From: Hydrangea macrophylla | Lineage: Eukaryota; Streptophyta; Magnoliopsida; Cornales; Hydrangeaceae | NCBI GenBank assembly: GCA_033977485.1 | Contig: CM066991.1 | Coordinates: 56,398,850 to 56,462,849 of the forward strand | Direction of reading: 5' to 3' | DNA length: 64,000 nt | Shown here: positions 12,402 to 22,613 of the stretch, piece after piece | Position numbering within the stretch: the first letter of the stretch is position 1 | How the letters are laid out: every line of letters begins with the position of its first letter | The notes under the pieces: model-generated | Databases searched by the model: none | What the model was told of the DNA's origin: nothing | The model's input: only the letters and a program-made list of their open reading frames with translations | Made by a program: the position numbers and the translations under genes

Positions 12402-12512
12402 TGGTATGGAGTAACGGCCGTTACATATTCACAACGTGCCTTGGTATCATCATACCGGCCGTTACACATAAACAACATGCCTTGGTATCATCATACCGGC
12501 TGTTACACATCT
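12402..12512. repeat. Tandem repeat, ~41-base unit, about 2.7 copies
   Basis: Units start with TGGTAT at 12402, 12442 and 12483 and include CATACCGGCCGTTACACAT. Related LTRs have a different tandem repeat at the same place (29085-29241 and 42389-42513). Confidence 0.8.
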
Positions 12513-12871
12513 CAATCATCATATCTCTTTCCACAGTCATAGTTATCACTTGCCACAACGGATCATGATCCACACAAGAAGACTCAACCTGACATATCTC
12601 GCAATCTCCTCGATTGCTTAACTCATACCATATGAACATACAATTAGTCTCCGCAACTAAAATGTACCAAACTATGCATGTCGAATTCTCAGTATGATCA
12701 TCCTTATATTAATGATTTACTTATTCACTGACATTAGGTTCATTACTTAAACGCGTAGCTTCGTAACATACTGAAGTCTCATTCTAACATATTAGAACAA
12801 TAATAGAAAGCTCTGATAGATATGTGAACACATAACTACTATTAAACATGGGTAAATCACATTCTGCCAAG

Positions 12872-13035
12872 GTATAATCGATTGGATTGACTCAATAATC
12901 GATTGGGAAAAAAAGGTTCCAATCGATTAGTCTTAATGGCAATCAATTGGTATCCAAAAGATGCCAATCGATTGGGAACCTCACTAATCGATTGGGACAA
13001 AGTTCAATCAATGGACAAAGTGCCAATCGATTGGT
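12872..13035. repeat. Array of CCAATCGATTGG palindromes, downstream of TATA
   Basis: Eight copies of AATCGATT-centred palindromes at spacings of about 15-30 bases. The linker TATCCAAAAGATG resembles the linker CATCCAAAAAGTG in the other array of this LTR (13528-13657), so the two arrays share an origin. Confidence 0.85.
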
Positions 13036-13350
13036 ACTTCATCTTCTTCATAGTGAATGTATTGAAATTATACAAAACAAAATATAAATGTTATGGATCC
13101 ATTCTCTTCGTACAAAAACTCATAAAAATACCTCATAAGGCTACTAAGTGAATTTAAGGACTCACAAGTGTGTGTAGGTATGGTGGTGTGCTTGAGAAGC
13201 TTGAACATGAAGCTTTAATGGTGATTCCTTCTTCTTCCTTCTCTATCTCTCTTCTCTATCTCTTTCTTCTTCTCTTTTCCTCCTCTCTATTCTGCCCTAC
13301 TTCTCCTCCTCTTGACAGTGTGTATATATGTGAGTATGGGTGGGGTTGAG

Positions 13351-13400
13351 AGTGCATATATATGTGTATATAAGAATATATATGTATGTATAGGTGTATG
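13351..13400 (-). promoter_or_regulatory. Probable TATA region of element A LTR
   Basis: A run of TATATA-containing sequence about 350-400 bases into the LTR, between the two palindrome arrays. The exact TATA box cannot be chosen because of the repeats. Confidence 0.4.
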
Positions 13401-13527
13401 GAGCTCAAGGTTTCAACCAAATAGGTCTAGGTACAAGTTTGAGTCAATATATATAGGCAAAGGGCTGATGCAACAAGCAGGTGGTGTCATCCTCCTAGAA
13501 AATGCTTGGAGACCAAGTTCAGTGACT

Positions 13528-13657
13528 GGCAATCGATTGAGATCAGTGGCAATCGATTGGGACTAAGGCGGCTGAAGGCAATCGATTGGTATATGTGGCA
13601 ATTGATTGGCATCCAAAAAGTGTCAATCGATTGGGATATCATGGCAATCGATTGGTA
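13528..13657. repeat. Array of GGCAATCGATTGG palindromes, upstream of TATA
   Basis: Six copies of GGCAATCGATTGG-like units, spaced about 20-25 bases, starting 90 bases inside the LTR. Confidence 0.85.
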
Positions 13658-13762
13658 TCCAAAGTTTACCAAAGATAGATTACGACAAGTATTATCATAG
13701 AAGTCATTGTATACGTCATAATTACAACAAAAAATACAGGCATTACATTATCCACCACTCAT

Positions 13763-15350
13763 TAAAGATTTCATCCCCGAAATTAGAATTAAGTAAATTA
13801 TCAAAACATCAAAATAACTCCAGAAACTTCTTCCGCATCTCCGACTCTAGTTCCCACGGAGCTTCTCCTTCATCATGATGCTTTCACTGAATCTTCACTA
13901 ATGGAATCTCTTTGTTTATGAGCTTCTTGACTTCTCGATCCAAAATCCAAACCGGTCCTTCGTTGAAAGTCACATTGTCATTCACCTTGATATCTTCAAA
14001 GTTGATCTCATGCACTGGGTTATGGGCACATTTTCTCAGCATACTCATGTGGAAAACATTGTGCACTCCTAACATCTTGGGAGGCAATGCCAGTTTGTAG
14101 GCAACTTTTCCCACATGTTCTAGAATCTCGAAAGGTCCTATGAAACGTGGTGATAGTTTTCCTCTTTTCTGGCCAAATCTTATGATGCCTCGAACTGGGG
14201 ATACTTTGAGAAGTACATGATCTCCAATGCTGAATTGTAAATCCTTGCGATGCTTGTCTGCATAACTCTTGTGCCTGGTTTGTGCCGTCTTCATCTTCTC
14301 TCGCATGATTTGAATCTTCTCGTTAGTCTCTCGTATTATCTCTAGTCCAAACAGTTGATTATCTCCAACTTTGGCCCAGCATAACGACGATTTGCAAGGT
14401 CTCCCATATAAGGCTTCAAACGGTGCCATTCCTATACTCAAGTGATAGATGTTGTTGTACGTGAGCTCGATCAGCGACAAGTGTGTCTCCAATGAACTCT
14501 CGAAATTGATAACAAATGCTCACAGGATATCTTCTATTACTTGATTTACCCATTCCGTTTGTCCATCGGTTTGTGGATGAAAAGCTGAACTCAGGTTCAA
14601 TGAAGTTCCCATAGCTGTCTATAGACTCTGCCAAAACTCTATAGTGAAACGTGAATCACGACCTGATAAAATTGTTATGGTACCCCATGAAGTCATACAA
14701 CTTGTTGCAGGTGCAAGCGGCTTAATCATTCCATTGAATAGGTTATGCTATAGGTTGTAAAATATGCTGATTTGGTGAGTCGATCTACAATCACCCAAAT
14801 AGCATCATGGTTTTACTGAGATCTAGGTAAACCTACTACGAAATCCATAGTGATATGCTCCTATTTTCATTAGGGAATCGATAGTGGTTGTAATAATCCA
14901 AAAGGTTTCTGATGCTTTGCTTTAACTTGCTTATATGTGAGACATTGAGATACATATTCTGCAATGTCTCGCTTCATCCCATCCTACCAGAAATTCCTCT
15001 TCAAGTCCTTGTACATCTTTATACCACCAGGATGATCTGTCATCCGTGATTTGTGTGCTTCATCTAGTAGATCCTTCCTGAGACTATCTTCATCGGGCAC
15101 GCAAAGTCGATCTCTGCATCTAAGTGCTCCATCTGCACCAATGGTCTAATTCTCCAGCTCTTTCACTGTGGCACTTGTAAAACATAGTTGAAGACCTTCA
15201 TTTCTCTTCTGTGCCTCTAAAATGCGACTGATAAGACTCGGTTGTACTATGAGACGTCCAAAATATCATCTTTCTTCTAATTCTACCGGTTGGAAGTCGA
15301 ATTCCACTAGTGTTTCCAAAGCTTTCCATTCCCTAATCATCAGAGAAGCA
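13763..15350 (-). pseudogene. pol: Integrase with chromodomain, element A
   Basis: The best-preserved part (13884-14492) reads as the integrase C-terminal region (AYNN-like segment, the LYGRPC motif, the GDHVLLKV segment) running into a chromodomain-like tail (VWILDREVKKL). The frame is stopped by TGA inside the chromodomain, after IPLVKIQ, at the place of an expected Trp; the coding sense resumes afterwards to about 13763. Upstream, the catalytic core continues with a frameshift near 14500 and several stops to about 15350. Integrase inserts the cDNA; the chromodomain targets heterochromatin in this lineage. Not functional. Confidence 0.85.
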
Positions 15351-15359
15351 ACTATAACA

Positions 15360-16740
15360 CGAGGACTCCAGCTCAACATCAGCCACTACATTTGCTTTAC
15401 CCGGGTGGTATTGCTAAGAGAAATCATAGTCCTTAAGTAACTCCATCCATCTTTATTGTCTCATGTTCAACTCCTTCTAAGAGAGTAGATACCTCAAACT
15501 TTTGTGATCCGAAAATAAGTCGAACTTCTCTCCACACAAGTAACGCCTCCAGATTTAAGAGCAACTACTATCGTAGCCAATTCTAGGTCATGCGTAGGGT
15601 AATTCTTCTCATGCAGTTTCAATTGCCTCGATCCATACGCAATCACTTTACCATCTTGCATCAGTACACAACCAAGTCCTTGATGCGAAGCATCACTATA
15701 AATTGTAAACCTTTCTCCGCTTTTAGGTATGGCCAAAATTGGCGCTGTGGTCAACCTCTCTTTCAATTCTTGGAATCCTCCTTCATGTTTATCCATCCAT
15801 TCATACTTCACTTCCTTTCTTGTTAACTGGGTCAAAGGCCCTGCAATCTTGGAGAATCTCAGATAATAACTGGCTAAACCTAGAAAACTCTTGACTTCTA
15901 TAGTATTGGTCGGCCGATTCCACATTAAGACTGCATCAATCTTAGATGAGTCCATGGCTATTGTGTCCTTTGAAAAAACATATCCTCGAAACTTGACTTC
16001 CTGTAGCCAAAATTCACATTTACTAAACTTTGCATATAGATGATTATCTCGGAGTGTCTATAAAGTAATCTGTAAATGTTTCTTATGTTCCTCTTCCGTT
16101 TGACAGTATATCAGGATATCATCGATGAACACAATGATGAACTGGTCTAGATAAGGCCTAAATACTTGGTGTATCAAATCCATGAATACTGCTGGAGCAT
16201 TGGTCAATCCAAAAGGCATAACTAAAAACTCGTAGTGCCCATATCATGTCCTAAATGCAGTCTTTGACACATCTTCGGTCAAACTTAGAGTTGATGATAA
16301 CCCGAACGTAGATCTATCTTTGAAAAGGCTGTTGATCCTTGCAATTGATCGAACAAATCATCTATCCGGGGAAGTGAATATCTATTCTTGATCGTGACTT
16401 TGTTCAATTCTCTATAATCGATACAAAGTCAGAAAGTCCCATCCTTCTTTTTCACGAAAGCACTGGTGCTCCCTAGGGTGATGTGCTAGGTCGAACGAAA
16501 CCTATGTCTTCCAATTATTGTACTTGCTTCTTCAGTTCCAACATCTCGGTTGGTGCCATCCTATACGGAGTCTTAGAAATTGGCAGCGTTCTAGTTACCA
16601 ATTCGATACAGAAGTTTATTTCTCTCTTCGGTGGAAGTCCGAATATATTCTAAAATACATCTTTAAAATCTTGTACAGTAGGAATCTGCGTAATAGTGAT
16701 CTCTGTACTGGTATTTCCAATCGTAGTTAGTCGACTGGTA
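15360..16740 (-). pseudogene. pol: Reverse transcriptase and RNase H, element A
   Basis: RNase H is seen at 15494-15955 ([11 protein letters not shown], the DLELA segment), with a small in-frame deletion after SYYLRF and a frameshift after VALKS. The RT palm lies upstream at 15960-16500 with the catalytic FIDDILIYC preserved near 16095-16130 but surrounded by stops and frameshifts. The RT N-terminus is recognisable up to about 16570. The domain order RT-RNase H-integrase is that of Ty3/gypsy. The enzyme would copy the genomic RNA to cDNA; this copy cannot. Confidence 0.85.
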
Positions 16741-16766
16741 AGAAATGCATCGCTCGAAGGATCATA

Positions 16767-17084
16767 CTAGAATTTGAAAGACGACATCCCAGGTAATGAA
16801 AAGAAAATCATTCGACTAACACAATTCAAATTGGCACTGTACTGAGTAAGCCAGTTAAATCCTAGAATCACATCAAATTCAGACATTGACAAAACTATCA
16901 GATCTGTCGAAAGATTCCTACCTTCTAGGGTCAGGGGACAATCTTTGCACACCTTTCCCAGCTTAACGGTCACACCCAAAGGTGATACAGCGTTAAGAGC
17001 CATCTCAAGGGCTTGGGATATTAATCCCAACTCATGAGAAACCTTAATAGCAATAAATGAATGAGAAGCGCCCATATCAAACAA
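16767..17084 (-). pseudogene. pol: Aspartic protease, element A
   Basis: 105 codons open, containing the retropepsin-like region MFDMGASHSFIAI followed by the conserved LGVTVKLGKVC and FDVILGFNWL segments. The active-site triad reads Asp-Met-Gly-Ala, where Thr or Ser normally follows Asp, so activity is doubtful. It lies between the gag zinc knuckles and RT. The frame is stopped before RT. Confidence 0.8.
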
Positions 17085-17229
17085 AACTCTAACTTGACGA
17101 TGAAAAAGTACAAGCGTACCTTCAAGATTCTACTGCTCTTTTTCATCGAAACCCGTTCCTTCTGGAATGATCGCATTCATTCGAACCTGTCATGGTGGTC
17201 CTTGCTGTCCTTGAGCTGATGCCCCATAA

Positions 17230-18388
17230 TATCTACTATGTGGTGCTGCTCGACAATCCTTACTCATATACCCATGTTTACCACAATTATAGCAAATAAC
17301 ACCTGATCAGTCAAAGTTTCTTGGAGCTCTACAGTCCCTAGCTAGGTGTCCCAGTATCCCACAATTAAAACATCCACCTATCTCTCTTCCAGGTGCAACT
17401 GGTGGTACTTAAAAATGTGGCTTCTGTTGCCCAGGTTGTTGAGGTCAAGGAAAAGATAATGAAGGTTTCCTTACTCCATCCCAAGTACGCTTATTTCCCT
17501 ATACAACTGTTTGGGGTCTCCATCTGGGCATTCTTCGTGGCGGGGCTAGGAAATTCCTCTGCTGGAAATTCCTTGGTGGTGGGGGTCGTGTCATTGCTTG
17601 TCTCTGGATTGCTACCCATCCTTCTCTAAACTTGCTACCAATCTAACCAGCCCTTCGAACGATTGGTTCAAATGTCCCACTATCATGTGCCTCAGATGCG
17701 AGCTAAGTCCTTGATAGAACCTCTTTATCCTTTTGGGAGCTGTGTCTACCATATGTGGAGCAAAATGGGATAGACGTTCAAACTGTATGGCATACTCTCG
17801 CACCATTCGACTACCTGGACTAAACTTAAAAATTCTTTCTCTTGCTGATCATACTCGTCGTCAGGGAAATAATTATCTAAGAACCTTCCCTTGAAAGACT
17901 CCCATGACATTGTCCTTAAAGCTTCTAGCCCCATTATTGCTTTTTCAGACTCCTACCAATCTGCGGCAACATATGTGAGCTGAAACATGGCCAAGCGATG
18001 CTTGTCTTGTTCACTACAATTGACAGCCTCAAAGATTAACTCCATTTCCCTGATTAACTCCAATCTGCGGCAGCATATGTGAGCTGAAACATGGCCAAAC
18101 GATGCTTCTCTTGTTCACTACAATTGACAGCCTCAAAGATTAACTCCATTTCCCTGAGCCACTATTTTGCTTTCCAGGTTCTGTCAAACCATCAAACTTT
18201 TTAGGTTTCAATGCTCAAAAACATTCTAGCAATTTGTCTCCTGTCTAAGGTCTACCTGGATTGTTGTAGTTATGGGTACTTCCCAGATGTTCCATACGCC
18301 TTATGAAAGCATCGAATACTCTTGTGGGATCCATTTCTGCCAAAATGGGTACCCCATGTCTATGATGATTTCCAGCCGCTCCAGCCAT
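17230..18388 (-). pseudogene. gag: Gag of element A
   Basis: Start chosen at the ATG at 18388-18386 (MAGAAGNHHRHG), which has an equivalent in element C at 40229. The capsid region is recognisable at 17612-17934 and upstream. The C-terminus has two zinc knuckles near 17270-17385: CFNCGILGHLARDC (intact) and CYNCGKHGYMSKDC (the His of C-x2-C-x4-H-x4-C replaced by Tyr), with a stop between them. A 104-base tandem duplication at 17956-18163 shifts the frame. Gag would form the virus-like particle. Confidence 0.8.
17956..18163. repeat. 104-base tandem duplication in gag
   Basis: Two adjacent copies start at 17956 and 18060 with CCAATCTGCGGCA and differ at only a few bases. 104 is not a multiple of three, so the duplication breaks the gag frame. 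Confidence 0.85.
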
Positions 18389-18690
18389 AGTGCTGCATGT
18401 GCAGTGTACCTATAAAAGATCCATCATTGAGATGTTGATCTCACCCCCAAACAATATCATTCATAACTATAGTAAAAGCAATGAGTAGACTGAGATCTCA
18501 GATACACGTAGAAAAATTGTCTTGTATATATATATCCACAATCAAGACATTACCCTACAAGATTCCATCACCATACAAGGTTTCGCATAAGCCGACTACC
18601 ATATACAACTATCCCCCAAAACACCCAAAAGATAAAAGTGGGCAACATGCCCTAGAAACAAACTAAAATTCTAAACTTAAAGAACCCTCC

Positions 18691-19710
18691 TCAGAAGTCA
18701 TCCATGTCTGACCCAGAAAACGAAGCCTCATCCTTTGGAGCAATCAGTTCTCCCTCAGTTGCATCCTCTGCTAATGGCTCGTCCTCATCGAGAGGCTCAT
18801 CAAGATCCTCCAACATAAGTTCGTCCTCTAGGTCCTCAACATCACCCTCTATAGCCTGTGCCATGGCCTTTTCTAACCTTGCCTCTCTAATCTCAAATCC
18901 GTGGGGATATGCTGCCATTACATCTGCCCACTGTGCTGCAACTTGTGCTACATCAGCTATACCTCTTGGAGCTACCTGAGGAATGAGAGCATCATCTATA
19001 AGGTCTTCCTCAGCCACTAAAATTTCCTCCCCTACTAGGATATCCATCTCCTCGGGGTCCTCCTCCTCATCATCCTCATCCTCAAACACCTCATCAACTA
19101 GTAGCATCTCATTTGGTATAATACCCTCAACCCTCAGCTCCTCATCAGCTAACAAATCTCCCTCGGGTATAATATCCTCCTCATCATAAAAAATTACAAT
19201 AACTAGCGGAGGTATTGGCTCCTCTGGCTCTATCTCGACCTCATCATGGCCATCCAAGTCCTCGTCATCACTGCCCAGGTCCTTACCATCACTATCTGAA
19301 TCATCGGCATTGATCTCAACAATATCTCCTATTATTGGCTCAACATCCTCTATCAGAGGTGGTGGGGGTTTCTGTGGAGGTGGTTCTTTTGGAAGTGGTG
19401 GCAGCATACGTCTAACATTCCTAAGAAGATACGAATAAATCCCTAGATCACGCAATATTACTAATGACTTCTCCTCAATACGTCTCAATGTATCCTCCCG
19501 ATAAATCGCTTCCACTCGAAGCTCCTCTGGATCTTCAATCCTTAAGATATGATAATCGTGCCATAAGTCCATCTCTAGGGTGGTCATAGCTCTCTGACGG
19601 ATCATCTTGGTGTAATATGCCGGGTCTGTTGGCTCCACATGACCCTCATGTATCCAATGCCCTCCATACACATCTGGGACAAATGTAGGCACCATGCTAC
19701 CTGAAAACAC
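18691..19710 (-). CDS. Acidic ORF upstream of gag, element A
   Basis: An uninterrupted 339-codon ORF in an element whose other genes are all broken. The N-terminal ~110 residues are mixed (GGHWIHEGH, then DPAYYTKMIRQRAMTTLEMDLW) and are followed by a proline run (PPLPKEPPPQKPPPPL) and about 200 residues dominated by Glu and Asp, ending in SGSDMDDF. Element C has a homologue at 40604-41545 in the same place, sharing the IH...DP..Y...LE.D.W core, the acidic middle and the GSD.DDF end. It lies 302 bases upstream of the gag start. I recognise no known domain; it is not part of the usual Tekay/Del gene set that I know. Function unknown. Confidence 0.75.
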   Translation of the reverse strand: MFSGSMVPTFVPDVYGGHWIHEGHVEPTDPAYYTKMIRQRAMTTLEMDLWHDYHILRIEDPEELRVEAIYREDTLRRIEEKSLVILRDLGIYSYLLRNVRRMLPPLPKEPPPQKPPPPLIEDVEPIIGDIVEINADDSDSDGKDLGSDDEDLDGHDEVEIEPEEPIPPLVIVIFYDEEDIIPEGDLLADEELRVEGIIPNEMLLVDEVFEDEDDEEEDPEEMDILVGEEILVAEEDLIDDALIPQVAPRGIADVAQVAAQWADVMAAYPHGFEIREARLEKAMAQAIEGDVEDLEDELMLEDLDEPLDEDEPLAEDATEGELIAPKDEASFSGSDMDDF

Positions 19711-19751
19711 TATCTATCTAATATCAGAACTAAAGTCCGAGACTCATATCT

Positions 19752-20230
19752 TTTCTACTCACTCAACTTTCAGTAAGCTGACGGCCTTTCATGCTTGGAC
19801 ATTCCCCATCCAGCCTACCTATTTATAATACTACAGGTAATGAACCGTACAAGGATGGCTACTATCCGGAGGAAGGATACGCTTAGGATGGACCGACTAA
19901 GGATGGAGGCATAGGGGAAGATTACTACGCTGACGATTACGTATACACTAGCTGAGGACATAGAATAGATTATAGTTCTACTGTTTAAAACCCTAGTAGT
20001 ATGTTTTGTAATAAGGCATATGTTGCCTTAAGACCTGTATTACTATGTTCCAGACTCAAATGTAATAGTAACTTGCTCATATTAGTTCACTTAGTTTTAT
20101 TACTTCTCTATTCATCCGTTACTATTTAGCACTGTGCGGTGTGAACAATTTACTGACTTCACCAGTCATTTCCTATGGACCCAAAAAGGAAATTTATTTT
20201 GCTCTTTTTTTGCTATACTGGGGCGTGACA
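19752..20230 (+). repeat. 3' part of a Tekay-like LTR, opposite orientation to A
   Basis: Plus-strand sequence from TACTCACTCAACTTTCAGTA to GGGCGTGACA (end 20230) matches the 3' part of the LTRs of C, D and the solo LTR ending at 33717. It directly abuts the 5' side of element A but points the other way, so it cannot be A's normal 5' LTR. It reflects an inversion or a separate truncated insertion. Confidence 0.8.
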
Positions 20231-20449
20231 GGGTCACAGTCCCTAAAACCCCATGCGTCGGTGTTTGGTAGCCTACGTAGTAACTCGTCCCCTCAAGAGC
20301 AAATTTATTGCGTCCACCTTGTTTATATTAATGTAAGTAAATTACTCCTATGATCTAGCTAATGTCAACATATTACTATTATTTTCATGTCATAACATAA
20401 TATGATTTGTCAATATATATAGGAGAATGTCAACTTACAACACGGCGCC

Positions 20450-20560
20450 CTTTTAGCGACAAAAAAGTTGCTTTTAGAGATGAAATTTTTCGTCGCTAAA
20501 AGTCGGAAGTTTTAGTAATTTAAAAGCAATTTTTTGTCGCTAAAAGTTGATGTACACGCT
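20450..20560. repeat. Inverted repeat with TTTAGCGAC / GTCGCTAAA
   Basis: Several alternating copies of CTTTTAGCGAC and GTCGCTAAAAG with AAATTT centres occur in about 110 bases. This pattern is common in the sub-terminal repeats of plant CACTA transposons and derived miniature elements. No CACTA ends or target duplication were found, so it is a fragment. Confidence 0.5.
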
Positions 20561-20764
20561 GCTAACCTACAGCTACCGTGATGTAGGTTAGCAGCCCTAA
20601 CATAGAACCATAAGTTATATTTGGTTGTCGAAATTATGAAGTACAATGTTTGGTGTTGTTAACTTAAAGCACAATCACAAATCTAAAATAACCAAGGAAT
20701 TAACTAGTATTATCTACATGCTTAAGGTAAATTTTTTTATTGCAATTCAATTCCTCAAGCCATA

Positions 20765-20769
20765 ATTGT

Positions 20770-20800
<31 letters not shown>

Positions 20801-20803
20801 TAT
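20765..20803. repeat. Poly-A / (AT)n microsatellite
   Basis: About 16 A residues followed by about 11 AT units. Confidence 0.9.
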
Positions 20804-21814
20804 TAAAACCTCACTGAGTGTATAACAATTCAACATAAAGCTACAATACTTGGAGTTGCATACCATTAACTACTTGAGCTTTTTTGCCAGTACAATTGCA
20901 TGAAGTCAAATCTACCCAAAATACAAAACCATAAGATATGTATAGTTAAACTAAAATCTCAAAATTGGTAAATTTTCTACTCTTACAAAAATGAATAAAA
21001 AAAGAAGAAGAAGAAGAAACAAAAATCAAAGATATGAATGAGGCTGCATTGTAGAAATATCATTAATTACTAAAAATAGTAGAGTGAGAATATAGGGGGA
21101 AAAAGAATAGGAAAGACAAGGAAACAATGTTAAATATTTGCTTAGACTTACAAACAAAATAAGAGTAATCCTCTCTTGCTCTCTTTGATTTAATAAACAT
21201 ACCTTAGTAGTATTGAAAGAGAAGATAATGATTTTAGATTAAAAAAAAAAAAAACACACCCAATGAGGCTCATCATCTACAATAATCTATATAGCCAAAA
21301 TTTAGATTTGTGAGTTTAACAGTTGAGTCTTATCTAAAAGGTTTACTATTGTTTTAAAATTTAAATATGATGGTTGTTCTTTTGGGATATAACCTATTGA
21401 AGTTCAAATTTCAAACCATAACTGCATATATTACTTAAGGGGTAAATTACACTTACACCCCTTGAGGTTTTGCATTTTATCACTCACACCCCTTGAGGTT
21501 TTTTAGGTTACACTGATCTCCCTTCAAGTTTATATATTGGTAACAATTACCCCTTACAGTTAACTAACGTTAGAATCAGAAGTTTTTTGTTGACATATAT
21601 AAGTTAAAATTTTCAAAATACCCAAAATACGCTTATATTCTTCTTCATTCAACTTCTCTCTACATTACTCTTTGTCTCTGTCTCTCTAACCCTACCCCCC
21701 ATTCTCTCTTTCTCTCTCCCAACTGCCCCAACCCCACCTTCGACCACCGCAATCCCACACCAATTCACCATCCCGACCACCAAATCTTCTCTCTTCTCTC
21801 TCTTCTGCACATAC

Positions 21815-21816
<2 letters not shown>

Positions 21817-21845
<29 letters not shown>
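21817..21845. repeat. (CT)n microsatellite in the MULE
   Basis: About 14 CT units. Confidence 0.9.
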
Positions 21846-22068
21846 AAAATTCCATACCCACAATTGCCCAAGAAATAGACACTTGAAAGATTCCAACCAC
21901 CACTCCAGTCGCCGTTGACCACCATGGCCACCGTATCCAACCTCCATAGTCGAAATGCGAAGTAATATAAAACTTAAAAATTTGCCCTGGTAAAGAAAGA
22001 GTAGAGTTAGAATTGTTAGAAATGTTCAAAAATTGTCAAAATCTGCCTTGGTATGGTAATGAGCGCTA

Positions 22069-22070
<2 letters not shown>

Positions 22071-22121
<51 letters not shown>
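22071..22121. repeat. (CT)n(CG)n compound microsatellite in the MULE
   Basis: About 19 CT units followed by about six GC units. Confidence 0.9.
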
Positions 22122-22122
<1 letters not shown>

Positions 22123-22613
22123 ACCATTCACCGATTATCATCTTGCCGCCAACACCTACCCGAAGCCCCACACATCATGCCAGCGACCCATAGTCGTGAC
22201 ACACCTGGCCGACCCCAACACCAAGGCCAAAACCACCATCTCTATCCCCAACACCAAACCAGAACCATCACTATGTATGTATATGTGTATGTATGTATAT
22301 ATAAGTATACATCTAAATCATATTTATAATATAAAGAAATGTACAAACTATATGATTATATGACCAAAAACCAGTATAGATATATGTATATACAAAATAT
22401 ACACATTATGTGTGTGTGTATATAAATGAGACAGAAGAGAAAGTTTGGTGGCAGTTTTGGAGGTGGGTATAATGGTCTTTCTGTGATTGCCGTTAATGAC
22501 ATTATGGAGACAACTCTAACAGGGGTACCAGTATTATGTTAGAAATCTCAAGAGGTGTGAGTGATAAAGTGCAAAACCTCAGGGGGTGTCAGTGTAATTT
22601 ATCCTTACTTAAG

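Larger units (their letters stand above)
11616..13747 (-). repeat. 3' LTR of element A
   Basis: 2132 bases. On the minus strand it starts at 13747 with TGTAATGCC and ends at 11616 with GGGCGTGACA. From its start it holds a palindrome array, an AT-rich TATA region (13351-13400), a CT/GA-rich leader, a second palindrome array, a 41-base tandem repeat, and the conserved 3' part shared with the LTRs of C and D (for example the segment at 12060-12130). Confidence 0.88.
11616..19740 (-). mobile_element. Tekay-like chromovirus A (minus strand), 5' LTR lost
   Basis: Reading leftwards from 19740: an acidic ORF, gag, protease, RT, RNase H, integrase with chromodomain, polypurine region, then a complete 3' LTR (11616-13747). 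The order is that of a Ty3/gypsy chromovirus plus one extra ORF before gag. The 5' LTR and primer-binding site are missing; instead an LTR piece of the opposite orientation starts at about 19752. Gag and pol carry many stops and frameshifts. The family is the same as elements C and D but clearly diverged. Confidence 0.85.
20231..21439. other. AT-rich spacer with minor repeats
   Basis: Contains an inverted-repeat patch (20450-20560), an AT microsatellite (20765-20803), a GAA repeat near 21000-21020 and a poly-A tract near 21240-21255. No gene is visible. Confidence 0.5.
21440..22604. mobile_element. Non-autonomous Mutator-like element (MULE)
   Basis: Terminal inverted repeats begin GGGTAAATTACACTTACACC on the left and GGATAAATTACACTGACACC on the right (reverse complement); similarity extends about 65 bases. 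A perfect 9-bp target duplication, TTACTTAAG, lies at 21431-21439 and 22605-22613. Nine bases is the hallmark of the Mutator superfamily. No transposase is encoded. The interior holds CT repeats and two relatively GC-rich stretches (21720-21800 and 22130-22270) that could be captured sequence; short open frames there are microsatellite artefacts. Confidence 0.88.

Noticed and set aside
18704..19189. Two Ser-rich plus-strand ORFs
   Set aside because: Antisense shadows of the acidic ORF 18691-19710.
21692..21940. 82-codon minus ORF with a Glu/Arg repeat
   Set aside because: It is produced by the (CT)n microsatellite inside the MULE; no domain and no support.
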